In this document: positions 17,149 through 24,175 of the stretch, piece after piece
Numbering within the stretch: position 1 is the first letter of the stretch
Layout: each line of letters starts with the position of its first letter
Virus record (IMG/VR): IMGVR_UViG_3300049043_000112
Coordinates: 1 to 64,000 of that record
Strand: one strand, 5' to 3'
DNA length: 64,000 bases
Source: a virus
Program-made: the position numbers and the translations under genes
Notes under the pieces: model-generated
What the model saw: only the letters and a program-made list of their open reading frames with translations
Databases searched by the model: none
What the model was told of the DNA's origin: nothing

Positions 17149-17583
17149 TTAGAGATAATCCTTACGTGCGTGATGCTCTGGAACTACTTTCCCAAGTATG
17201 ATCCGTAAAAGTCCGTCTTCAAATGTGACTTCGCGGACTTCTGTGTCGTCGGATAAAGTCCACGCTCGTTTAAAACTTCTGCTAGCCACTCCCTTGTGGA
17301 TAAACGTCCTATCCGATTCTGTATCTTCTTTTTGTCCCTCGACAAAAAGTTTTCCATACTCTGTGAAAACATTTACCTCTCCTTTCTTGAATCCTGCGAG
17401 TGCGAGTTCTAGATGGGATTCAACATTATTTATTTGAACCAGATTATATGGAGGATAATTAGTTGTAGTTTCGTGAAGATTGAAAATACGATCAAAATAT
17501 TCATCCATTCCAATACTATTGCGTGTAATTCTTTCCATCAAGGCAGGAAGATCCGCAGCAGTATACCTTGCAAAATTATTCAT
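17149..17583 (-). CDS. hsp20: Small heat-shock protein Hsp20
   Basis: A 144-aa alpha-crystallin-type chaperone, typical of T4-like cyanophages. The alpha-crystallin domain runs from about residue 45 to 135: VESHLELALAGFKKGEVNVF, LFVEGQKED, KGVASRSFKRAWTLSDDTEV and EDGLLRIILGK. The Gly/Ala-x-Ser-RSFKR and DGLLRI elements are the family hallmarks. An AAGGAG ribosome site lies 8 bases before the ATG. The gene follows the terminator at 17661-17684. It probably protects phage or host proteins during infection or helps virion assembly; both are inference. Confidence 0.9.
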   Translation of the reverse strand: MNNFARYTAADLPALMERITRNSIGMDEYFDRIFNLHETTTNYPPYNLVQINNVESHLELALAGFKKGEVNVFTEYGKLFVEGQKEDTESDRTFIHKGVASRSFKRAWTLSDDTEVREVTFEDGLLRIILGKVVPEHHARKDYL

Positions 17584-17660
17584 TATAGTAGCTCCTTTAA
17601 AAGCGAGTTTGTGTTTTGTGGACCCTTACGGCATCCACATATAATTATATTACTTCTTAC

Positions 17661-17684
17661 AAAAAAGGCGGGTGTAAAACCCGC
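17661..17684 (-). terminator. Intrinsic terminator
   Basis: On the minus strand GCGGG (17684-17680), a 7-base loop, CCCGC (17672-17668), then C and six T. It lies directly after regA and ends the gp45/gp44/gp62/regA transcript. Confidence 0.82.
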
Positions 17685-17690
17685 TCTTTA

Positions 17691-18131
17691 TCATTCGGCA
17701 TCCTCTACCTTTTTCTTTTTGGCACCAATGTTGTACTTGGTTTCCAAAATCCAATCTCCTTTGTCCTTATAAGCAAGAACTTTGATTTGATTTAGGGGAG
17801 CGATATCCTGAATCTTCTTAACATCAACAATTTCAATCAGACCCCAATCAGCAAGAAGTTGGGCGATACGATTGCGACGTTGTACATCGTTTACAGTCAG
17901 GTTTGCGTGTTTGCCATCCAGGGCAAATAGTTCCTTAAAATGAACGAGATAATATCTACCTTGTTTGTGTAGAATATGGCAAGACTGATAAATTTTCTTT
18001 TCCTTTCTTGAAGCAACTCCGATACGGGTCAAAGTTTCACGAACTTTCAAAAAGTCATCTGGTTCATTCAGAATGACTTCCACCATTTGATCGGGCGTCC
18101 ACTTCACTTCAGGTTCTTGAACGACACTCAT
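17691..18131 (-). CDS. regA: Translational repressor RegA
   Basis: An RNA-binding repressor that blocks translation of early phage messages at their start sites. It is 146 aa (T4: 122). The core reads MVEVILNEPDDFLKVRETLTRIGVAS, then IYQSCHILHKQGRYYLVHFKELFALDG, which is the RegA signature. The C-terminus has a lysine-rich extension (GAKKKKVEDAE). Order gp44-gp62-regA matches T4. It overlaps gp62 by 4 bases (ATGA). The frame is intact. Confidence 0.93.
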   Translation of the reverse strand: MSVVQEPEVKWTPDQMVEVILNEPDDFLKVRETLTRIGVASRKEKKIYQSCHILHKQGRYYLVHFKELFALDGKHANLTVNDVQRRNRIAQLLADWGLIEIVDVKKIQDIAPLNQIKVLAYKDKGDWILETKYNIGAKKKKVEDAE

Positions 18132-18508
18132 TTTGTTCCTCCAGTTTCAAATTTCGATTTAATAAATGTTAGTTGTTCTTTAGTAAGAATCCTCAAAGAT
18201 TGTTTTGCCTTCTCATTACTAAAACCATAGTAACGTTTAACATAATCAAGGTCTTTGATTTTATCTTGACGGAGCCAGGGAGAAAATCTCTTCTTTTTCC
18301 TCAGACTATTTATAAAGAAGTCATATTGCATCTTTTTTGGAAGGAAATTATACCGATTCATTTCATTCGCAAACATAATACAGTCAAGGTGCCCAGACAG
18401 ACAACGATTGATGATATAGGGAGGATATTCCTTCTCAAGTGAAGGATCTTCTTCAATCAGATTCTGTTTCGTCTGATTGATTGAGTTTAACCAGTCCTTC
18501 AATTCCAT
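18128..18508 (-). CDS. 62: Clamp-loader small subunit gp62
   Basis: With gp44 forms the ATP-driven loader of the gp45 clamp. It is 126 aa from MELKDWLNSINQTKQNL at 18508; an upstream ATG at 18562 lies inside the dam gene and is less likely. It contains YPPYIINRCLSGHLDCIMFA and PKKMQYDFFINSLRKKKRFS, the conserved gp62 helices. It is shorter than T4 gp62 (187 aa), as usual in cyanophages. The end overlaps regA by 4 bases. Confidence 0.9.
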   Translation of the reverse strand: MELKDWLNSINQTKQNLIEEDPSLEKEYPPYIINRCLSGHLDCIMFANEMNRYNFLPKKMQYDFFINSLRKKKRFSPWLRQDKIKDLDYVKRYYGFSNEKAKQSLRILTKEQLTFIKSKFETGGTK

Positions 18509-19327
18509 AATTAAAAAGCAGTAGTTCTTTACGTTGTTTTTGCTCTCGCATATATTCACCAACCGAACGCATCGTATAAGTTAAGTCAAACTCAGCAGCG
18601 TTCCAGTTCTTAAAACGGTCTTTTACAAGTTGGTCAGAGTTATAACTGACTAACTGATCCATATTGTTAGCATCGCAATCAGCAGCAAACTTATCGTGAT
18701 CAAATCCTTTGTGCATTGATCCCTTTCTGCCATAGAGATTGTCCTTAATATCATAAGGAGGATCGAGATACATAAAAGCAGTCTTATCTCCATCCATCAG
18801 ATAATCATACGAGTAATTAGTTATACGCCAATGCTCAATCAGTTTAGAATACGCAGGCAGTTTTTCGATACCCCGCATACTGAAGTTGGCGTTGGAAGCT
18901 TGTTCTGAAAATGATGAACTCTCCGTAAGACCACTGAAACTGCACTTATTGACAACATAGAAAGCCACAGCACGATCAAGATTCGACAGAAGTGGTTCAT
19001 TGATTCTGCTCCTTTGATTGGAGAAAAAGTTCTCTTGCCTTATCTGGAGTATTATACTTTGACTTAAGATTCTACAAGTTTATCTTTAAGGTCAGGTCCA
19101 AAAATCTGGAGTTGTTGCCAGAAGTTAACAAGAGGTTCATATAAATCATTTACCCAGATATCTAGGCTGGGATATTTTTTCGTGATATGAATTGCAACAC
19201 TTCCACCACCAAGAAAAGGTTCTCGGAATTGCTTATAATTACGGAGGTCTGGAAAATATGCGTCCATCTTGGTACAAGCACGGGACTTGCCGCCTGGATA
19301 CCTCAAAGGGGTTTTAAGAGATTTCAT
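18453..19327 (-). CDS. dam: DNA adenine methyltransferase, Dam type (two frame breaks)
   Basis: N-terminal motif I region: TPLRYPGGKSRACTKM and REPFLGGGSVAIHI (the AdoMet-binding FxGxG). The catalytic motif IV is DPPY in TAFMYLDPPYDIKDN. Between them RAVAFYVVNKCSFSGL is typical of the D12/Dam class. The frame breaks near 19065 and near 19005; corrected, the middle reads LKSKYNTPDKARELFLQSKE. About 290 codons in total. The expected target is adenine in GATC, though specificity is inferred. The 3' end overlaps gp62 by 55 bases. It is placed unusually inside the clamp-loader cluster, between gp44 and gp62. Confidence 0.85.
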
Positions 19328-19523
19328 AATCTTTAGGATGATACTTCAAATATTCTCTAAAAGTGAGTTTCATTTCTTTCTGCGTCATACCGCAATGTTT
19401 TGCGGCAGCAGGAAGAGTCATTTTAGCACGAAACAATGCTTCATTTGCTTCTCGGACATTCTCAGGAGTAGTCTTAACTGGAACATCTTTGAGAGACTTA
19501 TAATCAATTTTGAGAAGACCCAT
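19314..19523 (-). CDS. Small conserved protein with HTH-like region
   Basis: A 69-aa protein from MGLLKIDYKSLKDVPVK; a second ATG two codons upstream (19529) is possible. It contains VREANEALFRAKMTLPAAAK and HCGMTQKEMKLTFREYLKYH, which looks like a helix-turn-helix with a GMTQKEMK turn. It overlaps the dam start by 14 bases and is overlapped by the small membrane protein gene. It may be a DNA-binding regulator, but that is a guess from the helix pattern. Confidence 0.6.
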   Translation of the reverse strand: MGLLKIDYKSLKDVPVKTTPENVREANEALFRAKMTLPAAAKHCGMTQKEMKLTFREYLKYHPKDYEIS

Positions 19524-19674
19524 TTGCACACCTCACAGAAATTGAAATATTTTTAAACGATTGTGCCATTTCACGATACCCAGTTCCAACATAAAGTTGT
19601 CCGCCAACCACAGCAACAGCACAGATACCCCAGAAGATATAATACCACTGAGATTTAAGTTGATGCCTAATCAT
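19504..19674 (-). CDS. Small single-span membrane protein (56 aa)
   Basis: ATG 19674 opens MIRHQLKSQWYYIFWGICAV and continues AVVGGQLYVGTGYREMAQSF, ending at TGA 19504-19506. A basic N-terminus is followed by one membrane helix of about 20 residues, so the C-terminus is probably outside or in the periplasm. Its start overlaps the gp44 stop as TGATG. Small membrane proteins with the YVGTGYR motif are usual between gp44 and gp62 in T4-like cyanophages. The function is unknown. Confidence 0.7.
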   Translation of the reverse strand: MIRHQLKSQWYYIFWGICAVAVVGGQLYVGTGYREMAQSFKNISISVRCANGSSQN

Positions 19675-20615
19675 TTGAACTCACACTCCACCATCAGTTC
19701 AGTCAATGCTGCCAAGGTATTAATCTCTTGATCTGCAACGAATCCACCTTGATACAGATACTTAGCGATAACAAGAACAGCAGCGGGGATGCTGGAAGGA
19801 GTAAGAGATTCGTAGCAAGCATCATAGACACGACGAAGAACAAGATGAGCATCGTTATCAAGGTTGGCGACAACCCACTTGCGAACTTCAGTAAAGTTTT
19901 TATCCTTAAGATTCTTGACCAGTTCATTTACAGAGATATCTGAGAAAGAAGCAAGAATTCCAGAATCAATCTGCCCACTTACGGAATATCGTTGGCACTC
20001 GTTGAGGACTCGTCGCCAGTCGGGGAAGTGCTTGTTGATGAGTTCTGCAAGGACTTTAGGATCGTATTGTACACGTTCTTCATCCAAGATGTTTTGTAAA
20101 CGCTTGAAGAAGGATCCTGCCAACTGGGTTTTCTCTTTCCCTTTGATTGAGAAATCGACAACGGCACATCGGGAGTGAAGGGGTTCAATGATTTTGTTTT
20201 TGTAGTTGCAGGTGAAGATGAAACGGCAGTTACCAGCAAACTCCTCAATAAACGCCCGTAGCAGGAGTTGTACGTCGTTCCCTGTGTTATCTGCTTCGTC
20301 AATGATGACGACTTTGTGTTTAGCATCTGACGAAAGCGAAACGGTCGAAGCGAAGTTCTTCGCATTGTTTCGGACAGTATCAAGGAATCTACCTTCGTCG
20401 GATCCATTAATGACATAAACATCTACTCCAAGTTCATTGCAGAGTGCTTTTGCTACTGTGGTCTTACCAATACCAGGAGGACCAGCAAGAAGCATATTTG
20501 GAATTTCACCAGTATTTAGAAAATCACTAAAGGTTTTTTTAATACCTTCAGGGAGAATACAATCTTCAATTGTCTTTGGGGCATACTTTGCTACCCACAA
20601 AAAATCACTGTTCAT
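19671..20615 (-). CDS. 44: Clamp-loader large subunit gp44
   Basis: AAA+ ATPase of the sliding-clamp loader, 314 aa (T4: 319). Walker A is GPPGIGKT (residues 45-52), Walker B is VVIIDEADN (102-110), sensor 1 is FIFTCNYKN, and the arginine-finger SRC motif is LHSRCAVV (147-149). The C-terminal collar domain follows. The frame is intact. It lies between gp45 and gp62, as in T4, with extra small genes inserted. Confidence 0.95.
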   Translation of the reverse strand: MNSDFLWVAKYAPKTIEDCILPEGIKKTFSDFLNTGEIPNMLLAGPPGIGKTTVAKALCNELGVDVYVINGSDEGRFLDTVRNNAKNFASTVSLSSDAKHKVVIIDEADNTGNDVQLLLRAFIEEFAGNCRFIFTCNYKNKIIEPLHSRCAVVDFSIKGKEKTQLAGSFFKRLQNILDEERVQYDPKVLAELINKHFPDWRRVLNECQRYSVSGQIDSGILASFSDISVNELVKNLKDKNFTEVRKWVVANLDNDAHLVLRRVYDACYESLTPSSIPAAVLVIAKYLYQGGFVADQEINTLAALTELMVECEFK

Positions 20616-20618
20616 AAT

Positions 20619-21131
20619 TTAGATCCATTCAGGTTTACGTTCTGGCATACGAAGATAATTAGATGCAACCCAAGGTTTGGATGCGATATACATCTTGTAA
20701 GCAGTAAAAGTGTCAATGCTTGTGTCAAGTTTATACTCATCAGGCATTGCACGAGCAAAAGAAGTTACTTCAGTAATTTTTCCTTTAGGGAAAAGATAAT
20801 AAGCACCTAGAAGAGTATTATAGCACGAATGGATTTTTCCATATCGCACAGAATACTCATCACACAAATTCATACCGTGTTTGATTAACCAATAAGCATT
20901 ATGGATACTATCCAATGCCCATTTGGTACAGGGATGATTACGAAACGCTCCTTTTTCCGTCTTGTATGGAGTGTTATCAGACTTATATAAATTGCCATAA
21001 TTGTGACCCCATTTACTAGAGGCAACAATAGAAAGCATCTGACAGCACTCCAACGGCATTTTAACAATATGTTTATCGGGAAGACAAATTGCACTTTCAG
21101 CAGGCCAAGGAGATGTTACGAAGATATTCAT
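20619..21131 (-). CDS. Conserved phage protein, possibly DNA-repair glycosylase-like
   Basis: A 170-aa protein from MNIFVTSPWPAESAICLPDK, start chosen because it overlaps the upstream stop as TGATG. Conserved-looking elements: KHIVKMPLECCQMLS, RNHPCTKWALDSIHNAYWLI, HGMNLCDEYSVRYGKIHSC and a C-terminal MPERKPEWI. Proteins of this pattern occur in many phages and are sometimes annotated as pyrimidine-dimer glycosylase-like; I cannot confirm that from motifs. It lies between gp45 and gp44, so expression with the replication genes is likely. Confidence 0.65.
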   Translation of the reverse strand: MNIFVTSPWPAESAICLPDKHIVKMPLECCQMLSIVASSKWGHNYGNLYKSDNTPYKTEKGAFRNHPCTKWALDSIHNAYWLIKHGMNLCDEYSVRYGKIHSCYNTLLGAYYLFPKGKITEVTSFARAMPDEYKLDTSIDTFTAYKMYIASKPWVASNYLRMPERKPEWI

Positions 21132-21553
21132 CAGAGACAATACTTTTGAATTACATATTTGACCTTATTTGGTTTATCTTCCATCCAATATGCTTCATGT
21201 TCAATTTGAGCAGAAGCACTAGATGTCTTAACAGAATTCCTAATATCTTGATATTTGAATGCTGGAAGAATCATATCTTTTTTAGATATTCCAAATGGTT
21301 TATAACCATTACACAGATGAGCAACGTGAGTAGCTTCGTGATAAACGGTTTCATTAATGTAGTACTTTGCATCAAAACCACTTTGCTTGATGTTTTTGGT
21401 GCAGATTACAAACTTTCGTCCAAAATCTGCATAACCAAAAATATCTTTATTACTTCTACAATAATTAACATTTTCACGAACAGAATATCTTGCCTGATAA
21501 ACTTGGTTAAGAATGTCTTTTGCTTGAGGAGTAAGATAAAGTAAAAATTCCAT
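21131..21553 (-). CDS. HExxH protein (metallopeptidase-like)
   Basis: A 140-aa protein from MEFLLYLTPQAKDIL; start chosen because it overlaps the gp45 stop as TGATG. Residues 72-76 are HEATH in NETVYHEATHVAHLCNG, a zinc-metallopeptidase motif. A later IEHEAYWMED could supply the third ligand. It is the second of three HExxH proteins in the window and is unrelated in sequence to the one at 9578-9985 outside the motif. The target is unknown. Its place directly after the sliding clamp suggests expression with replication genes. Confidence 0.68.
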   Translation of the reverse strand: MEFLLYLTPQAKDILNQVYQARYSVRENVNYCRSNKDIFGYADFGRKFVICTKNIKQSGFDAKYYINETVYHEATHVAHLCNGYKPFGISKKDMILPAFKYQDIRNSVKTSSASAQIEHEAYWMEDKPNKVKYVIQKYCL

Positions 21554-22239
21554 CACCCAAAGGTCGAATCAGGTTCCAGAGCAATATAATACTTCAGGTT
21601 GTACTTGCTGTTCGTGAATTGTGACAGAAGTTTAGAAGACACCACAACATCATAGGCACCAGGAATAATCTTGATGTTTTCTACCTTGAAGTTAAAAGTG
21701 AACTCGGCATCGGTTTCACCAACCACGATGGAGTATTCGTTGGAAGTATCGTTCTTCTTATCACGAACCACCAGTTTAACCACACCTGCTTCGCCAACAG
21801 CAGAAAGGTCGGGAAGTTGATACACTGCTGCTGCCTTAATCAGTTTCTCCAGAGTCACACTATCCAGTTGGAAACACACATCTTCAGAAGGAAGTTGAAT
21901 GTCCTTATCGGGAGGAGAAATAATCACGTTAGGATCGGCAAAGAAATACTTAACACGACGCTTACCTTCCTTGATGCTCAGATAAGATCCTTCAGCAAAA
22001 TCAAGGTCGGGATCCTGATGAAGACTCAGACCATTCAAAAACTGGTTGAGGTCATAAATGGCAAAATCACGGGGGAACTCTTCCGTAATGTCTGCCTCTG
22101 CAAGAATGTTCTTAGCAACGGAAATAGTGCGGAGACGGTTGCCTTGCTTCACAAGAATGGAGTTATTGATACCAGCAAAGTTCTTGAGCAGAGCGAGAGT
22201 ATTATCAGAGAGTTTCATAGATTTGTTTTGGATTTTCAT
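21553..22239 (-). CDS. 45: Sliding clamp gp45
   Basis: Trimeric processivity clamp for gp43 and coactivator of late transcription with gp55. It is 228 aa from MKIQNKSMKLSDNTLALLKN, the same length as T4 gp45. An ATG two codons upstream is possible. Segments such as FAGINNSILVKQGNRLRTIS, FPRDFAIYDLNQFLNGLSL and PGAYDVVVSSKLLSQFTN are typical. The stop overlaps the metallopeptidase-like gene as TGATG. The frame is intact. Confidence 0.95.
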   Translation of the reverse strand: MKIQNKSMKLSDNTLALLKNFAGINNSILVKQGNRLRTISVAKNILAEADITEEFPRDFAIYDLNQFLNGLSLHQDPDLDFAEGSYLSIKEGKRRVKYFFADPNVIISPPDKDIQLPSEDVCFQLDSVTLEKLIKAAAVYQLPDLSAVGEAGVVKLVVRDKKNDTSNEYSIVVGETDAEFTFNFKVENIKIIPGAYDVVVSSKLLSQFTNSKYNLKYYIALEPDSTFG

Positions 22240-22241
22240 AA

Positions 22242-22652
22242 TCAACGAGTAAATTCAGTAAAACCATTATCTTTACGGGAATAGTGCCCGTCGAAGTGGA
22301 GCAGAAGCATAGCATAGTGAATGACTTTGAGAAGGTCACGCTTATTACGTCCATCTTTATCACCATAGCGACTACCATACTTCAGGATGTTTGCCTGACA
22401 GAAATGTGTGGCAAGGTCTTTTGCTGCCATCAGGTCAATCGTTTGCGTATCTTTGTAGTCTTGATTGTGACCACAGTAGTGGCTGCCATAAGTGCTGGTT
22501 ACATAATCCTGGACATCTTTCAGGATTTTATCTTCGTTATATTTCCAAAGGTGGTTGGTTGTTTCACTCATAGTAGGTTTTTTACCAAAAAGAATTTCGT
22601 TTGGTTTGTCAGAAAGAGTAAATTGATACTCAGAATAAGGATACTCGTCCAT
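22242..22652 (-). CDS. DUF3310-like phage protein
   Basis: The core reads LWKYNEDKILKDVQDYVTST, QTIDLMAAKDLATHFCQANI, LKYGSRYGDKDGRNKRDLLK and VIHYAMLLLHF, the DUF3310 pattern often loosely labelled nucleotide kinase. I set the start at ATG 22652 (MDEYPYSEYQFTL). An ATG at 22670 lies in the loop of the terminator hairpin, and an ATG at 22571 (MSETTNHLW) would remove 27 residues. No ATP-binding motif is visible, so the kinase label should not be trusted. It lies just upstream of gp45. Confidence 0.72.
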   Translation of the reverse strand: MDEYPYSEYQFTLSDKPNEILFGKKPTMSETTNHLWKYNEDKILKDVQDYVTSTYGSHYCGHNQDYKDTQTIDLMAAKDLATHFCQANILKYGSRYGDKDGRNKRDLLKVIHYAMLLLHFDGHYSRKDNGFTEFTR

Positions 22653-22684
22653 AATAAAAGGGAAGGTCATAGTTTTACCTTCCC
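22652..22684 (-). terminator. Intrinsic terminator
   Basis: On the minus strand GGGAAGGT (22684-22677), a 9-base loop, ACCTTCCC (22667-22660), then TTTTATTAT. It directly follows the CobS-like gene. Confidence 0.75.
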
Positions 22685-22692
22685 CAATTATA

Positions 22693-23829
22693 TCAGAAAA
22701 CTTCCTCAGAGGCAAATGCTGCACGGACTTCTTTTTCAGAAGGACCAGCAGGCATCTGGAAGTCAGCATCCACCTTGTCATACAGTTCCAGGAACGATTG
22801 CTTGGTCTCATCATCAAAGCGGTTCACGCACACTTGGATTGCCTTTGCCTTGTCTTGGAAGATGCTGTAGGCACGGATGATGTGAACCAGGCGGCGGGTG
22901 CTGATGATTTCCTCAATACCACCATCGTAGAAGGTTTTGCGGATGATGTCTGCCCAGTCCACAAGACGCTTACAGAAATCGCGGTCTTCCACACCCAGGT
23001 CCAGAGCGATGCCTTCAAGGATCTTCTGTTCGGTAGCAGGAGCAGGATAAGACTGCTCGAAGGTCACAGGAAAACGCTCAAGGAATGCTTCGTTGAGCAC
23101 GTTGGTGCCGATAAAGCGACCGTCATCAGAACCCTTACCTTTGGTGTTGGCGGTGGCGATGATATTGAAACCAGCGGAAGGATTGACCCAACGACCAATC
23201 TTTTTCAGGAACACACCTTTACCTTCCAAAATAGATTGAAGGCACAGAATCTTGTTAGAAGCAAGGTCAATCTCATCCAGCAGCAGAATGGCACCACGCT
23301 CAAGTGCCTCAATCACAGGACCATTATGCCACACAGTTTCACCACTTACCAGGCGGAAACCACCAATCAGGTCATCTTCATCAGTCTCAATGGTAACGTT
23401 CACACGAATCATTTCACGCTTAAGTTGAGCACACGCTTGCTCCACACTGAACGTTTTACCGTTACCCGACAGACCCGTAATGAACGTAGGGTAAAAGAGA
23501 CGGGACTGAATAATTTTTTTAATATCGTTAAAGTTACCAAACTTGACGAAGGTATCATCTTTATCAGGAATAAGATTTTGTTCAACAGCAGGGAGAGCAG
23601 CAGGTGCTTGGTATGCTTGCTCCATCTTACCAACAACAGTAGGAGTCACTTCCAGATTCCAACGACCACGACCAGTCTTGTAACCTTCCAGGCGGCGGGT
23701 TACGGTCTGGTAGTTCAGACCACGAGAAGCACAGAAACCCTTCAGGTCGCCAGTGGTAATTTCGGAACCATACAGTTCTTTAATGGACTCAATCAGTTGG
23801 GCGTCGTTCACAGAAGACTTGCGAGACAT
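22693..23829 (-). CDS. cobS: CobS/MoxR-like AAA+ ATPase
   Basis: A 378-aa AAA+ protein. The first ~65 residues form a helical, possibly DNA-binding-like unit (GDLKGFCASRGLNYQTVTRR). Walker A is GLSGNGKT (119-126), Walker B is ILLLDEID (181-188), and sensor 1 is NIIATANT (222-229). The WHNGPVIEALERGAILL segment is characteristic of the MoxR/CbbQ/CobS group. Cyanophages commonly carry this gene under the name cobS, after the cobaltochelatase subunit, but MoxR ATPases more generally remodel proteins together with a VWA partner. Such a partner is encoded just upstream (24174-26330). Intrinsic terminators flank it. Confidence 0.88.
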   Translation of the reverse strand: MSRKSSVNDAQLIESIKELYGSEITTGDLKGFCASRGLNYQTVTRRLEGYKTGRGRWNLEVTPTVVGKMEQAYQAPAALPAVEQNLIPDKDDTFVKFGNFNDIKKIIQSRLFYPTFITGLSGNGKTFSVEQACAQLKREMIRVNVTIETDEDDLIGGFRLVSGETVWHNGPVIEALERGAILLLDEIDLASNKILCLQSILEGKGVFLKKIGRWVNPSAGFNIIATANTKGKGSDDGRFIGTNVLNEAFLERFPVTFEQSYPAPATEQKILEGIALDLGVEDRDFCKRLVDWADIIRKTFYDGGIEEIISTRRLVHIIRAYSIFQDKAKAIQVCVNRFDDETKQSFLELYDKVDADFQMPAGPSEKEVRAAFASEEVF

Positions 23830-23861
23830 AATCTAGTTAGGTGTGTTTGTTAACTGAAGTT

Positions 23862-23889
23862 ATTATAGCAATAAAAAAGGGGCATCCAA
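23862..23889 (-). promoter_or_regulatory. Putative sigma70-type promoter for the CobS-like gene
   Basis: On the minus strand TTGGAT (23889-23884), a 16-base spacer and TATAAT (23867-23862), 33 bases before the ATG at 23829. The -35 box is weak (TTG only) and overlaps the hairpin of the terminator at 23873-23896. Confidence 0.5.
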
Positions 23890-23896
23890 GTGCCCC
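23873..23896 (-). terminator. Intrinsic terminator
   Basis: On the minus strand GGGGCA (23896-23891), a 6-base loop, TGCCCC (23884-23879), then six T. It follows the small leader-bearing gene at 23928-24143. Confidence 0.85.
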
Positions 23897-23927
23897 ATGT
23901 GACGGTTTAAAAAGTGTACACTAAAAT

Positions 23928-24143
23928 CTATTTTTTCTTTTTAGAAGTTGATGGAGAAACACTTCTCTCAAAGGGTGTACCTTCCTGAACTAATCCGTCA
24001 CCATCACGATCTGTAGCATTTGGATTATATCCAATTGCTTTTGATTCTGATGATGAAGCAGCAACTGGTGATGGTGCAGTAGGAGCAGCAGGAGATGGTG
24101 CTTCCACTATTGATTCTTCAATTAAATCTGAAAATCTACTCAT
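23928..24143 (-). CDS. Small protein with capsid-targeting-like N-terminus and EF-hand-like loop
   Basis: A 71-aa protein. The N-terminus MSRFSDLIEESIVEAPSPAA resembles the MKxFxxFIxE leaders, with a possible I-x-E|S cleavage point at residues 8-11. An Ala/Pro/Ser-rich linker follows, then NATDRDGDGLVQEGTPFER, which contains the DxDxDG calcium-loop pattern, and a basic tail KKKK before TAG. A GATAAATA late promoter 25 bases upstream supports a late, virion-associated role. It lies between the VWA and AAA+ genes but has its own late promoter. The function is unknown. Confidence 0.7.
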   Translation of the reverse strand: MSRFSDLIEESIVEAPSPAAPTAPSPVAASSSESKAIGYNPNATDRDGDGLVQEGTPFERSVSPSTSKKKK

Positions 24144-24167
24144 TAAATCTGATAGAACTCTTTGAAA

Positions 24168-24175
24168 TATTTATC
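24168..24175 (-). promoter_or_regulatory. Putative late promoter (GATAAATA)
   Basis: Minus-strand GATAAATA, 25 bases before the ATG at 24143; it overlaps the stop region of the CobT-like gene. Fits NATAAATA. Confidence 0.6.

Noticed and set aside
22652-22684. ATG at 22670 as start of the DUF3310-like gene
   Set aside because: The codon lies inside the terminator hairpin loop and the apparent GGGAAGG ribosome site is the hairpin stem.
22798-23853. Long open frame (351 codons) on the plus strand opposite the CobS-like gene, and a similar one at 25434-26333
   Set aside because: No recognisable protein motifs; both lie wholly opposite intact AAA+ and VWA genes with clear catalytic motifs, and there is no promoter or ribosome site on that strand.
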